64,000 nt of DNA. Origin: CAJBVW01 sp964457335 (GTDB lineage: Bacteria > Myxococcota_A > UBA796 > SXON01). The notes under the pieces were generated by a model. It did not search any database. It saw only the letters and a program-made list of their open reading frames with translations, and had not been told where the DNA came from. Location: the NCBI GenBank assembly GCA_964457335.1, contig CAYWGD010000002.1, positions 124,001 through 188,000 on the forward strand. The letters are read 5' to 3'. Below, in pieces: positions 17,216-24,006 of this stretch (position 1 is its first letter; every line of letters begins with the position of its first letter). Made by a program: the position numbers and the translations under genes.

Positions 17216-17221
17216 AGTGTA
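17216..17221 (-). promoter_or_regulatory. Candidate leaderless -10 element of the GH31 gene
   Basis: TACACT on the - strand, T 12 nt upstream of the GTG at 17209 and 6 nt of spacing, no Shine-Dalgarno. One of the best matches to TAnnnT in the window. Confidence 0.55.
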
Positions 17222-17278
17222 GCAACCGGTCGGCGCGCTCGCGGGGATCCTCGCGGTCGGGTGACCGTCGGAAGCGCG

Positions 17279-17437
17279 CTACTCGTCGGCGTCGGCGGGC
17301 TCGACGGGCGCCTCGGCGGCGGCGTCGGGCTCGGACGGCGCGTACTCGCCGAGGCTCTCCTCCTCCACCTCCAGGACCGAGGGGCCGAGCAGGCCCAGAG
17401 CGACGGCGACCATCAGCGGAGAGGCAGCGAAGCGCAT
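17279..17437 (-). CDS. Small acidic secreted peptide
   Basis: A 52-aa open frame with a clear signal peptide (MRFAASPLMVAVALGLLGPS) followed by a highly acidic, Pro/Ala-rich tail containing VEEESLGEY and ending PVEPADADE. The mature part has about 12 acidic residues and no Lys or Arg. Codon use matches the neighbours (G/C in third positions). It sits between the GH-A hydrolase gene (75 bp upstream) and the GH31 gene (69 bp downstream) on the same strand. No Shine-Dalgarno is evident. Function unknown; the signal peptide and the codon bias are the evidence that it is real. Confidence 0.55.
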   Translation of the reverse strand: MRFAASPLMVAVALGLLGPSVLEVEEESLGEYAPSEPDAAAEAPVEPADADE

Positions 17438-17512
17438 GGACAGGTAGGTAAACACCCTGCGGTCGCCGGCACGTCCCGAAATGTCAGGGCGACGCCTGCC
17501 CGGTAGCCTGGG

Positions 17513-19054
17513 TCACGGCCAGAGCCACGCGGGGGCGGACGCGGTTGCGCCGGGGGCGATCTTCTGCCCGTTGGTGAGGTTCAAGCCACCGTTCTTCGCG
17601 GACCGCTCCCCCGCGTAGAGCAGGGCCGCCCCGCTCCGGAGACGCACGGCCCCGCTGCCGTCCTCGGTCGCGCCGGTGAGATCGTCCTCGGCGAGGCGCG
17701 CGGCGAGGTTGCGGTACACGGCGGCGGCGGGCTTCCCCGTGAAGCGGCCGTCGGCCACCTGGGTGAACAGCGAGTGACGCTCGAAGCCGCTCTTGAGCTT
17801 GCTCTCGGGGGGCGGGTCCGCGAGCGTGTGCCACATCACGACGCGCGCCCCCGCGGCGGCGCCCCGGGCGGCGGCGAGCGCCACCATGCGGGCCTGCCAC
17901 TCGGGGGACATCCACCGCTTCTCGCCCTCGCTCGCCACGCTCGTCTCTGTCACGAAGATCGGCTTGCCGCCGGCGATCTGCCGGGCGGCGGCGAGCCCGC
18001 GGGCGTAGGCGTCGCCGTCTTCGTCGGAGGCGTAGGAGTGGAGCGAGAGGATGTCGAAGGCGGCGGAGACGCCCGGCACGGCGAGGAGCTCGCGGAGGTA
18101 GGTCTGCCCGTTGTCGGCGAAGGGCCGGTAGATGCCGCCGTTGAGGATCCTGGCGTCGGGGTAGGCGGCGCGGATGGCCTTGGAAGTCGCGAGGAGCACG
18201 GTCGCGTGCTCCTTCGGCGCGCAGAAGCTGCCGGGCGCGACCTTGCGCACGGCGTCCCGCGGGGGCGTCGTGAACTTGAGGTCCGGCTCGTTGTCGATCT
18301 CCCAGTAGCGGATCGGCGCGAGCAGCCCGGGCATGTCGTCCACGCCGTCGCCGTCGTAGCGCTCGACGACCGCGGTCACCCAGGCGGTGTACGCCGCCAT
18401 GTCGTCGGGGACGTAGCGCTCGGTGTGGTTGGCCGTGCGGTTGCCGGGCCAGGGGCTCACCATGAGGACGGGCTCGAAGCCGCCCTTCTGCACGGCCCGC
18501 ACCCAGGTGTCGGTGTCGTCCTTGGCGTTCGGCTCGTTGGCGTGCGACCACCAGGAGTTGCGCGGGAAGGCGCCGCTGTTGCCGCGCACGAAGCGGGCGC
18601 CGAGGCCGTTGGCGCGCTCCGCGTCGCGGTCGAGGTGGCTCGCCAGGGCGTCGCGCCCGATCTTGCCCTCGCGCAGGGCCTTCTGGGGGACGGAGATCGC
18701 CTCGTTGATGCCGAGCTCGAAGCGGAGCGGGAGACCGTCGGCGCCGATGCGGGAGGCCGTCGGCGCGGGGGCGGGCGCGGTCGGGGCGGCGGTCGGGGCG
18801 GCGGCTGGAGCGGCGGCGCTCGCCTTCGGGCCGCCGGCCGGGGAAGGCGCGTCCGCGGGGGCGGGTGCCCGGCGGCCGGGCCGCGCGGGCCGGTCTTCCG
18901 CGGCGTGCGCGCGGTTCGGGAGGCGCTCCGCCAGGGGGCGCCCCTCCCGGGACCGGTGTGTGAGCCAGCCGGCGCCCAGGACTGCGCCGCTGACGCCGAT
19001 GCCGAGCCCCGCCGCCACGAGGGTTCCCAGCACGACCCGGAGGCGCCCGTCCAC
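17513..19054 (-). CDS. Membrane-anchored clan GH-A glycoside hydrolase-like protein
   Basis: 513 aa: an N-terminal membrane anchor (about 7-31), an Ala/Pro-rich linker (~45-105), then a TIM-barrel hydrolase domain. The acid/base motif is RYWEIDNEPD (N-E-P, as in clan GH-A, for example GH39 or GH5), and IFVTETSVASEG supplies the probable nucleophile Glu near the end of strand 7. The SHANEPNAKD segment is also typical of sugar-binding loops. The substrate is not predictable. GTG at 19054 directly follows the TAG of the XRE/SspB-like gene, so translation is coupled. As the last closely coupled gene of the spike cassette it is a candidate cell-wall-active effector or a surface hydrolase. Confidence 0.7.
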   Translation of the reverse strand: MDGRLRVVLGTLVAAGLGIGVSGAVLGAGWLTHRSREGRPLAERLPNRAHAAEDRPARPGRRAPAPADAPSPAGGPKASAAAPAAAPTAAPTAPAPAPTASRIGADGLPLRFELGINEAISVPQKALREGKIGRDALASHLDRDAERANGLGARFVRGNSGAFPRNSWWSHANEPNAKDDTDTWVRAVQKGGFEPVLMVSPWPGNRTANHTERYVPDDMAAYTAWVTAVVERYDGDGVDDMPGLLAPIRYWEIDNEPDLKFTTPPRDAVRKVAPGSFCAPKEHATVLLATSKAIRAAYPDARILNGGIYRPFADNGQTYLRELLAVPGVSAAFDILSLHSYASDEDGDAYARGLAAARQIAGGKPIFVTETSVASEGEKRWMSPEWQARMVALAAARGAAAGARVVMWHTLADPPPESKLKSGFERHSLFTQVADGRFTGKPAAAVYRNLAARLAEDDLTGATEDGSGAVRLRSGAALLYAGERSAKNGGLNLTNGQKIAPGATASAPAWLWP

Positions 19055-19690
19055 CTACTTCACGACGCGCAGGAAGGGCGCGGCTGGGCGGGTGGTCGGG
19101 GCCGGCGGCTCGGGCTTCGGCGCCGCGGGGGCCTCGGCCGGGAGCAGGAACGTGACCGTGCGGAACGCCGACCAGGGCAGCGTGCACTCGTAGAGCGCGT
19201 CGAACGAGAGCATGCAGACGAGGGCGTCCTCGCCGAAGCGGAACTTGTTCTGGGGGAACCAGCGCGCCTCCATGCGGAGGCGGAACTGGTCCGGGTACTC
19301 GGCGAGCACCGCGCGGGGGACGCCGCTGCCGGCGAGCTGGTTGCCGTCGAGCACGAAGAAGAGGTCCACCCCCAGCGCCACGCCGAGCTCCACGACCTGG
19401 CGGGGGAGGTTGCCGAAGGGGTCGGGCCCGGGCGGGGGCTCGGTCGGCGTCGGCTCCTCGGTCTTCTCCTCGGCGCCGCCCGCGAGCCCCATCTCGGCGG
19501 GCGTGAGCTCGAGCGCCTTCGACAGGCCGATGAGCTCGTCGACCGTGAGGTCCTCGGTGCCCGCGAGCCGCTGCTTGAGCTTGGAGCGGTCCATGCCGAG
19601 GCGCCCGGCGAGCTCGGCCGTGTTCAGGCCCTTCTTGCGGATGGTGTCGCGGAGGAAGGCCAGGAGGGGTTCGGAGGGACGGTTCGACAC
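19055..19690 (-). CDS. XRE-type HTH protein with SspB-like C-terminal domain
   Basis: 211 aa. Residues ~8-65 form an XRE/Cro helix-turn-helix (LNTAELAGRLGMDRSKLKQR), so DNA binding is likely. After an acidic/Pro linker, residues ~90-175 (GVPRAVLAEYPDQFRLRM, FRFGEDALVCMLSFDALYEC, LPWSAFRTVTF) follow the strand order of SspB, the ClpXP adaptor (substrate-binding beta-barrel, V-P-x-x-A-V). A Pro-rich tail ends L-R-V-V-K, which recalls the C-terminal ClpX-binding tail of SspB. A fusion of this kind could link repression to proteolysis; this is inference from the pattern, not a recognised family. GTG start at 19690 with CGGAG upstream. Confidence 0.5.
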   Translation of the reverse strand: MSNRPSEPLLAFLRDTIRKKGLNTAELAGRLGMDRSKLKQRLAGTEDLTVDELIGLSKALELTPAEMGLAGGAEEKTEEPTPTEPPPGPDPFGNLPRQVVELGVALGVDLFFVLDGNQLAGSGVPRAVLAEYPDQFRLRMEARWFPQNKFRFGEDALVCMLSFDALYECTLPWSAFRTVTFLLPAEAPAAPKPEPPAPTTRPAAPFLRVVK

Positions 19691-19708
19691 GCGGGCTCCG
19701 CTCGTCGG

Positions 19709-20122
19709 TCAGGGGGTGGTGGTGCGGAGCGTGATCGTGCCGTTCTGGCCCGGGGTCTTGACGAGCCGGACCACCTCCCAGCGGAGGCCCCCCAACTCCA
19801 CGACCGAGCCCTCGCCCACGACGATGCGGCGCGTCTCGCCGGCCACGTCGTAGTCGAGGCGGGCCGTGAGCCCCTTGCGGCTCGTGCCGGCGCCGTCGAC
19901 GTAGTCGCGCTCCCACATGTTCGCGACGCCCACGTCCACGCCGCCGAGCGTGCCGACGGTGGTCTCCTGGATCTCTTCCATCTTGACTCCGGGGGCCGTG
20001 GGGCCGGGCGCCGCGGCGGGGGGAGGAGGGACGGGCTCCTGCGCGCGCGCCGGGACGGACAGGCCCAGCGCGCCGCAGACGAGGGCTCGCGCGAGCGGAC
20101 TAACCGTTGCGCGAGTCGTCAT
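19709..20122 (-). CDS. Small secreted protein of unknown function
   Basis: 137 aa with a signal peptide (MTTRATVSPLARALVCGALGLSVPARAQ, cleavage probably after A-R-A), a Pro-rich spacer (VPPPPAAAPGPTAPG), and an all-beta domain (about 50-135) with alternating strands (TARLDYDVAGETRRIVVG, WEVVRLVKTPG). I recognise no family. Start ATG at 20122 is 15 bp after the stop of the long gp5-type gene, and the next gene begins 18 bp later, so it belongs to the same transcript. A structural or effector role with the spike is possible but unsupported by motif. Confidence 0.6.
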   Translation of the reverse strand: MTTRATVSPLARALVCGALGLSVPARAQEPVPPPPAAAPGPTAPGVKMEEIQETTVGTLGGVDVGVANMWERDYVDGAGTSRKGLTARLDYDVAGETRRIVVGEGSVVELGGLRWEVVRLVKTPGQNGTITLRTTTP

Positions 20123-20137
20123 CGCCGCCGTCTCGCG

Positions 20138-21970
20138 TCACGAACCGTCCCCCTCGCCTCGCTTCAGGCGTTGGAGGCGCTCGAGGATGTCCATCGACGG
20201 GCGCGCGCCGGTCCCGCTCGTTCCCGACGAGGGCTGCCCTTCTTCGGCCGCGTCGCGCGAGCGCCCGACGCTCGTCGGGTGCCGATCGGGCGCGCCGGGG
20301 CCGACGGCCTCCTTCGCGTCGATGGGGCGCACGTCGGGCTGGCCGATGCCGCCGATGCCGCCGGGCGAGCCGGGGCCGGAGGACGAACGCGAGCCCGCCC
20401 CGCCGGGGCCGATGCCTGCGTTGTCCGCGCCGGGGATCGTGGACGGGGCCTCGGCCTGCCCGGGCGCGCTCGCGCCCTCCGAGGAGGGGGACGCCCCGTG
20501 GCCGAGCGAGCCGACGCCGCCGCCGCGCGGAGGCGTGGGGCCCGCGTGGCCCGGGCCGCCGCTGCTGCCGGCACCGGAGCCGCCGCCGCCCGCGTGGCCG
20601 GGACCCGCGCCCGCGCTGCCTTCCGAGCCGGAGCCGCCCGAGCCGGACCCGCCGCCGCCACCACCGTGACCGCCGCCGGAGCCGCCCGAACCGGAGCCGC
20701 CCGAGCCGGACCCGCCGCCGCCGCCACCACCGTGACCGCCGCCCGAGCCGCCCGAACCGGAGCCGCCCGAGCCGCCCGAACCGGAGCCGCCCGAGCCGGA
20801 CCCGCCGCCGCCACCACCGTGACCGCCGCCGCCGGGACCACCGCCCCCGCCGGGTCGACCCCCGCCGCCGGCCCCGCCGCTACCGCCGGGACCCGCCCCG
20901 CCGCCGGTCGACACGTCGATCGTCGCGCCGCCGAACGACACGGTCGCCGCGACGCCGCCGGCGCCCACGGTGACCTCCACCTCGAACTCGGAGCCCGCGG
21001 AGCCCGCGCCCGGCCCGGTCGTGCCGCCGCCGGAGCCGCCGCTCCCAGAGCCGCCGCTCGACCCGCCGCCGCTCGACCCGCCGCCGGAGCCGCCGCTCCC
21101 GGAGCCGCCGCTCGAACCGCCGCCGCCAGAGCCGCTCCCGCCGCCGGAGCCTCCGCTCCCGGCGCCGCCGGAGCCTCCGCTCCCACCGCCGCCGGAGCCT
21201 CCGCTCCCACCGCCGCCGCCGGAGCCTCCGCCCCCGCCGCCGCTACCACCCGACCCCCCGGATCCGCCGCTGCCCTCGGGCTGCGTCGGGGGGTGCTTGT
21301 GGGCCGGGATCGCCAGCGCGGACTTCGGCGAGCCGGGCGCACCGCCGTTGATGTCCACCTTCGCGGCCTTGTACGTCTGGGTCGAGCCGCTCTCGATCTT
21401 CGCGGAGGTGTCGGCCGCGAACACGCCCGTCTGCCCGGCGCTCATCGCGATCGAGTTGGTGGCCTCCAGCTTGAAGTCCTTGCACTTGAAGCTGACGGTC
21501 TCCTTGGCCTCGTGGATGATGTGCTTGCCGACCTTCTGCGTGATGACCTTGTTCGCCGCGTGGAGCTCCTGGTAGATCGCCTCGTTCTCCGTCGTCGCGG
21601 TGATCTCGATGCGCTCGGCGCCCGCGGTGTCGTCGAAGTCGATCCAGTGGGAGTTCCGCGACCAGAAGCGGCGGTGGTCGTCGTTGCCGTCCTCGTTCGC
21701 GTACGGCTTCGGCTTGTCCTCGCCGCCGTTGTAGACGGCGCCGAGGACGTAGGGCGACATCGTCCGGTAGGCGTACCCGATGACGACCTCGGTCCCGATG
21801 TCGGGCAGGATCACCCAGCCGCGGAGCTTGCCCGCCATCGGCCAGATCATCCGCACCCACGTCGACTCCGGCGGCGTCTCGCCGTCGACCGGGAAGTTGA
21901 CCTTCACGCGACCCATCTTGTCGGGGTCGACGTTGTCGATGACGATCCCGACGACGATGCCGTTGATCAT
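20138..21970 (-). CDS. gp5/baseplate-V spike protein with long Gly/Ser-rich tail
   Basis: Spike protein of a contractile injection machine. Residues 1-95 form the gp5 OB-fold (IDNVDPDKMGRVKVNFPV; GWVILPDIGTEVVIGY; YVLGAVYNGG), and ~95-212 a beta-helix (repeated IEITATTENEA, KHIIHEAKETVSFKCKDFKLEA). AIPAHKHPPTQP (~220-231) offers an H-x-H like the metal site at the tip of phage spikes. Residues ~233-590 are an extraordinary Gly/Ser tract broken by a short beta segment (SEFEVEVTVGAGGVAATV). The protein ends with an amphipathic helix SMDILERLQRLKRG. No gp27-like N-terminal half is present, so it is shorter than VgrG at that end. It starts 13 bp after the first spike gene. Confidence 0.8.
   Translation of the reverse strand: MINGIVVGIVIDNVDPDKMGRVKVNFPVDGETPPESTWVRMIWPMAGKLRGWVILPDIGTEVVIGYAYRTMSPYVLGAVYNGGEDKPKPYANEDGNDDHRRFWSRNSHWIDFDDTAGAERIEITATTENEAIYQELHAANKVITQKVGKHIIHEAKETVSFKCKDFKLEATNSIAMSAGQTGVFAADTSAKIESGSTQTYKAAKVDINGGAPGSPKSALAIPAHKHPPTQPEGSGGSGGSGGSGGGGGGSGGGGGSGGSGGGGSGGSGGAGSGGSGGGSGSGGGGSSGGSGSGGSGGGSSGGGSSGGSGSGGSGGGTTGPGAGSAGSEFEVEVTVGAGGVAATVSFGGATIDVSTGGGAGPGGSGGAGGGGRPGGGGGPGGGGHGGGGGGSGSGGSGSGGSGGSGSGGSGGGHGGGGGGGSGSGGSGSGGSGGGHGGGGGGSGSGGSGSEGSAGAGPGHAGGGGSGAGSSGGPGHAGPTPPRGGGVGSLGHGASPSSEGASAPGQAEAPSTIPGADNAGIGPGGAGSRSSSGPGSPGGIGGIGQPDVRPIDAKEAVGPGAPDRHPTSVGRSRDAAEEGQPSSGTSGTGARPSMDILERLQRLKRGEGDGS
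20200..21274 (-). repeat. Gly/Ser-rich coding low-complexity tract
   Basis: About 1.07 kb of imperfect GGN/TCN-type codon repeats (short G-G-S-G and G-S-G-G units, plus GGSGSGGSGSGGSGG blocks) encoding the tail of the spike protein. Repeats of 15-60 bp recur, for example the CACGGTGGTGGCGG blocks near 20660, 20730 and 20815. Length variation between strains is likely. Confidence 0.85.
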
Positions 21971-21983
21971 GGCCGCCCCCCGA

Positions 21984-22637
21984 TCAGTTGATCTTCGTCA
22001 TCGAGGCGGTGAGCGTGAGGCTCGAGCCGCCGTCCACCGTGCAGGCCGCGCTCGTCGTCACTTCCATGGTCATCGCCTTCATCGAGATCGAGTTGCTCGC
22101 CTCGAGGATGAAGTCCTTGCACTTCCAGGAGACCGTCTCGACGGCCTCGACGATGATGTCCTTGCCCGAGTAGACCGAGAGCACCTTCTCCTTCGCGTCC
22201 CAGATCAGGCGGATCTCCTCGTTGTTCGTGATGAGCTCGATGCGCTCCTCGCCCGCGGTGTCGTCGAACGTGAGGCGGTGGCCGCTCCGGCTCTGGAAGA
22301 CGCGGAGGTTGTTCTCGCCGTCCTCGTTCGCGTAGGGCGGGGTGTCGACGCCGTTGTAGAGCGAGCCGAGCACGATGGCGTTGTCGTGATCGCCGTGCAC
22401 GAACGAGACGAGCACCTCGTCCCCGATCTCCGGGATCGTCATCCAGCCGCGCTCGCGCCCCGCCATCGGCATCGCGAGCCGCGCCCACCAGCTCTCCGGC
22501 ATGTCGGGCAGGGTGGGGAACTTCACGCGCACGCGTCCGAGCTGTTCGGGGTCGACGTTGTCGGTCACCAACGCCTCGACGAGCCCAGGCATCTGGCCGG
22601 ACACAGGGCGTCCATGCCGATCGGTCACTTTGGGCAA
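21984..22637 (-). CDS. gp5/VgrG-type spike (baseplate assembly protein V)
   Basis: 217-aa compact spike: an OB-fold (VTDNVDPEQLGRVRVKFPTL; GWMTIPEIGDEVLVSFVHGD; VLGSLYNGVDTPPY) and a C-terminal beta-helix with repeats similar to the neighbouring paralogue (VYSGKDIIVEAVETVSWKCKDFILEA). It ends before any H-x-H tip. In phage and T6SS-like machines this protein forms the trimeric needle that carries a PAAR tip, and a PAAR gene lies in the same cluster. The start is TTG at 22637, chosen because GGAGG lies 5 nt upstream. Paralogy with the next gene suggests a duplication or a hetero-trimer. Confidence 0.85.
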   Translation of the reverse strand: MPKVTDRHGRPVSGQMPGLVEALVTDNVDPEQLGRVRVKFPTLPDMPESWWARLAMPMAGRERGWMTIPEIGDEVLVSFVHGDHDNAIVLGSLYNGVDTPPYANEDGENNLRVFQSRSGHRLTFDDTAGEERIELITNNEEIRLIWDAKEKVLSVYSGKDIIVEAVETVSWKCKDFILEASNSISMKAMTMEVTTSAACTVDGGSSLTLTASMTKIN

Positions 22638-22730
22638 GGCATCCTCCGACGGTGGCGGCCAGTATAGGAGGTCGGGCGGAGGCCCGTCAATGACGCCTCC
22701 AGGCCTCCGCCGCCCCTCCGCGAGCCCGCT

Positions 22731-23567
22731 TCATCCTGCTTTGCGGCTGATCAAGGCGTGGGCCGCGTGCACGTGCCGAATCCGTTCGTCGAGCTGCAGA
22801 GGCCACTCCACGGGATCGGTCGACAGCACGAGCCGGTGGGCGAGGGCGTAGCCCCCGAGCGGCGCGCGCCCGTCCAGGGCCGCCGCCAGCGCGTCGGGGC
22901 CGAAGCGGCGCGCACGCGGCGTGATCACGTCCTGAAAAGCGTAGGCGCACGTCACGACGAGGCGCCCCCCGGGGCGCAGGAGGGCGTCGGCCTGCGCGAG
23001 CACCAGCCCCGGGTCCGCGCACGAGTCGAGGAGGTTCGGGAGGACCACCGCGTCGAAGCTCGCGGGGAGGAAGGGGGGATCCGCGGCGTCCGCGCAGATC
23101 CGCCGCCCCGGGTGCCGCCGCGCGAGCGCGAGGTTGTTGTCGAGCGCCACCACGTCGGGCCGGTCCGTGGCGCCGAGCCCGGCGCCCAGCTCGAGCACCT
23201 CCCCGTCGAGCGCGCCGACCTGCTCGCGGAGCCAGCGCTGGAGCGGCCCTTCGCGCGAGCGCTCGTACACCGCCACGAGCGCGTCGTTTCGGGCCAGCGC
23301 GCCGCCGGCGCCCTCCACGATGCGCCGGGTGACGGCGTCCGGCAGGTCGTCCCGCCGCAGGGCCTCCGCGCCCTCCGCGGCGAGCCAGGCGTCGAGGTCC
23401 CGGAAGACGACCGGGACGCCGTCGACCACCGGGTAGCGCGCGCCGCACGCGCACACGAGCAGGCCGTCCGCGGGCGTGAGCGTCCGTACGTGGAGCGCGC
23501 CGTCCGCGAGGTGACGGCACGCGGGACACACGAGCGTCGGGAGCGCCTCCGGGCCGCCGGGGCTCAC
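22731..23567 (-). CDS. Zn-ribbon/Trm112-like fused to class I methyltransferase
   Basis: 278 aa. The N-terminus has two Cys pairs (CPACRHLA at ~14-21 and CACGARYPVVDGVPVVF at ~38-54), the zinc-ribbon form of Trm112 proteins. A class I methyltransferase follows: motif I EVLELGAGLGATD (~123-135), VVLPNLLDSCAD as motif IV, and LRPGGRLVVTC. The substrate is not known. It is encoded between PAAR and spike genes: its GTG directly abuts the PAAR stop (TAGGTG), so it is coupled to the tip gene, an unusual partner for an injection apparatus. It may modify a spike protein or cargo (inference). Confidence 0.8.
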   Translation of the reverse strand: MSPGGPEALPTLVCPACRHLADGALHVRTLTPADGLLVCACGARYPVVDGVPVVFRDLDAWLAAEGAEALRRDDLPDAVTRRIVEGAGGALARNDALVAVYERSREGPLQRWLREQVGALDGEVLELGAGLGATDRPDVVALDNNLALARRHPGRRICADAADPPFLPASFDAVVLPNLLDSCADPGLVLAQADALLRPGGRLVVTCAYAFQDVITPRARRFGPDALAAALDGRAPLGGYALAHRLVLSTDPVEWPLQLDERIRHVHAAHALISRKAG

Positions 23568-23888
23568 CTACCCGCCGACGATGACGTTCGGGCTTCCGAC
23601 GATGAGGTTCCCGACGCCACCGCAGTGCGTGGTCATGTCTCCGAGCCGGTGCGCCGGGATGTTGTTGATGAACACGGTGCCCGAGCCCATCGCGGCCACC
23701 CACTGGTTCGGCCCGCAGCAGGCGGCGTGCACGCCGGGATCGCCGACCCGGAGGGCCATCATGCCGTTCACCAGGACGTCCGGGGAGCCGGCCGTCGCGG
23801 GGCCCGTGCAGGGGTGCGGGCAGGCGGGGCAGCCGTGGGCGTCCGCCGGCACGAATGCGTTGTCTCCGACCCGTCCTTGTGGGGGCAT
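23568..23888 (-). CDS. PAAR-domain spike-tip protein
   Basis: 106 aa, a single PAAR domain with no effector extension. It contains repeated Pro-Ala-Ala-Arg-like turns: SPDVLVNGMMALRVGDP (~34-50), INNIPAHRLGDMTTHCGG (~74-91) and the final SPNVIVGG. Cys/His residues (HGCPACPHPC, HAACCG) suggest the zinc tip. In T6SS and related machines PAAR sharpens the spike and recruits effectors. Start ATG at 23888 is set by GGAGGT 5 nt upstream; a longer reading to 24065 adds only unlike sequence. It is the first gene of the - strand spike cassette and is divergent from the lipoprotein at 24007. Confidence 0.88.
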   Translation of the reverse strand: MPPQGRVGDNAFVPADAHGCPACPHPCTGPATAGSPDVLVNGMMALRVGDPGVHAACCGPNQWVAAMGSGTVFINNIPAHRLGDMTTHCGGVGNLIVGSPNVIVGG

Positions 23889-24006
23889 CCCGACCTCCGC
23901 ACGAAGGATATCACGCGCGGCCGCGCACCCCGCGAGCGAACGTCGGCTCGTCCGTTGTCGCCAGATGTCACGGATCGCTGTATCGTGCGCCCGTCCGAGG
24001 CGACCC

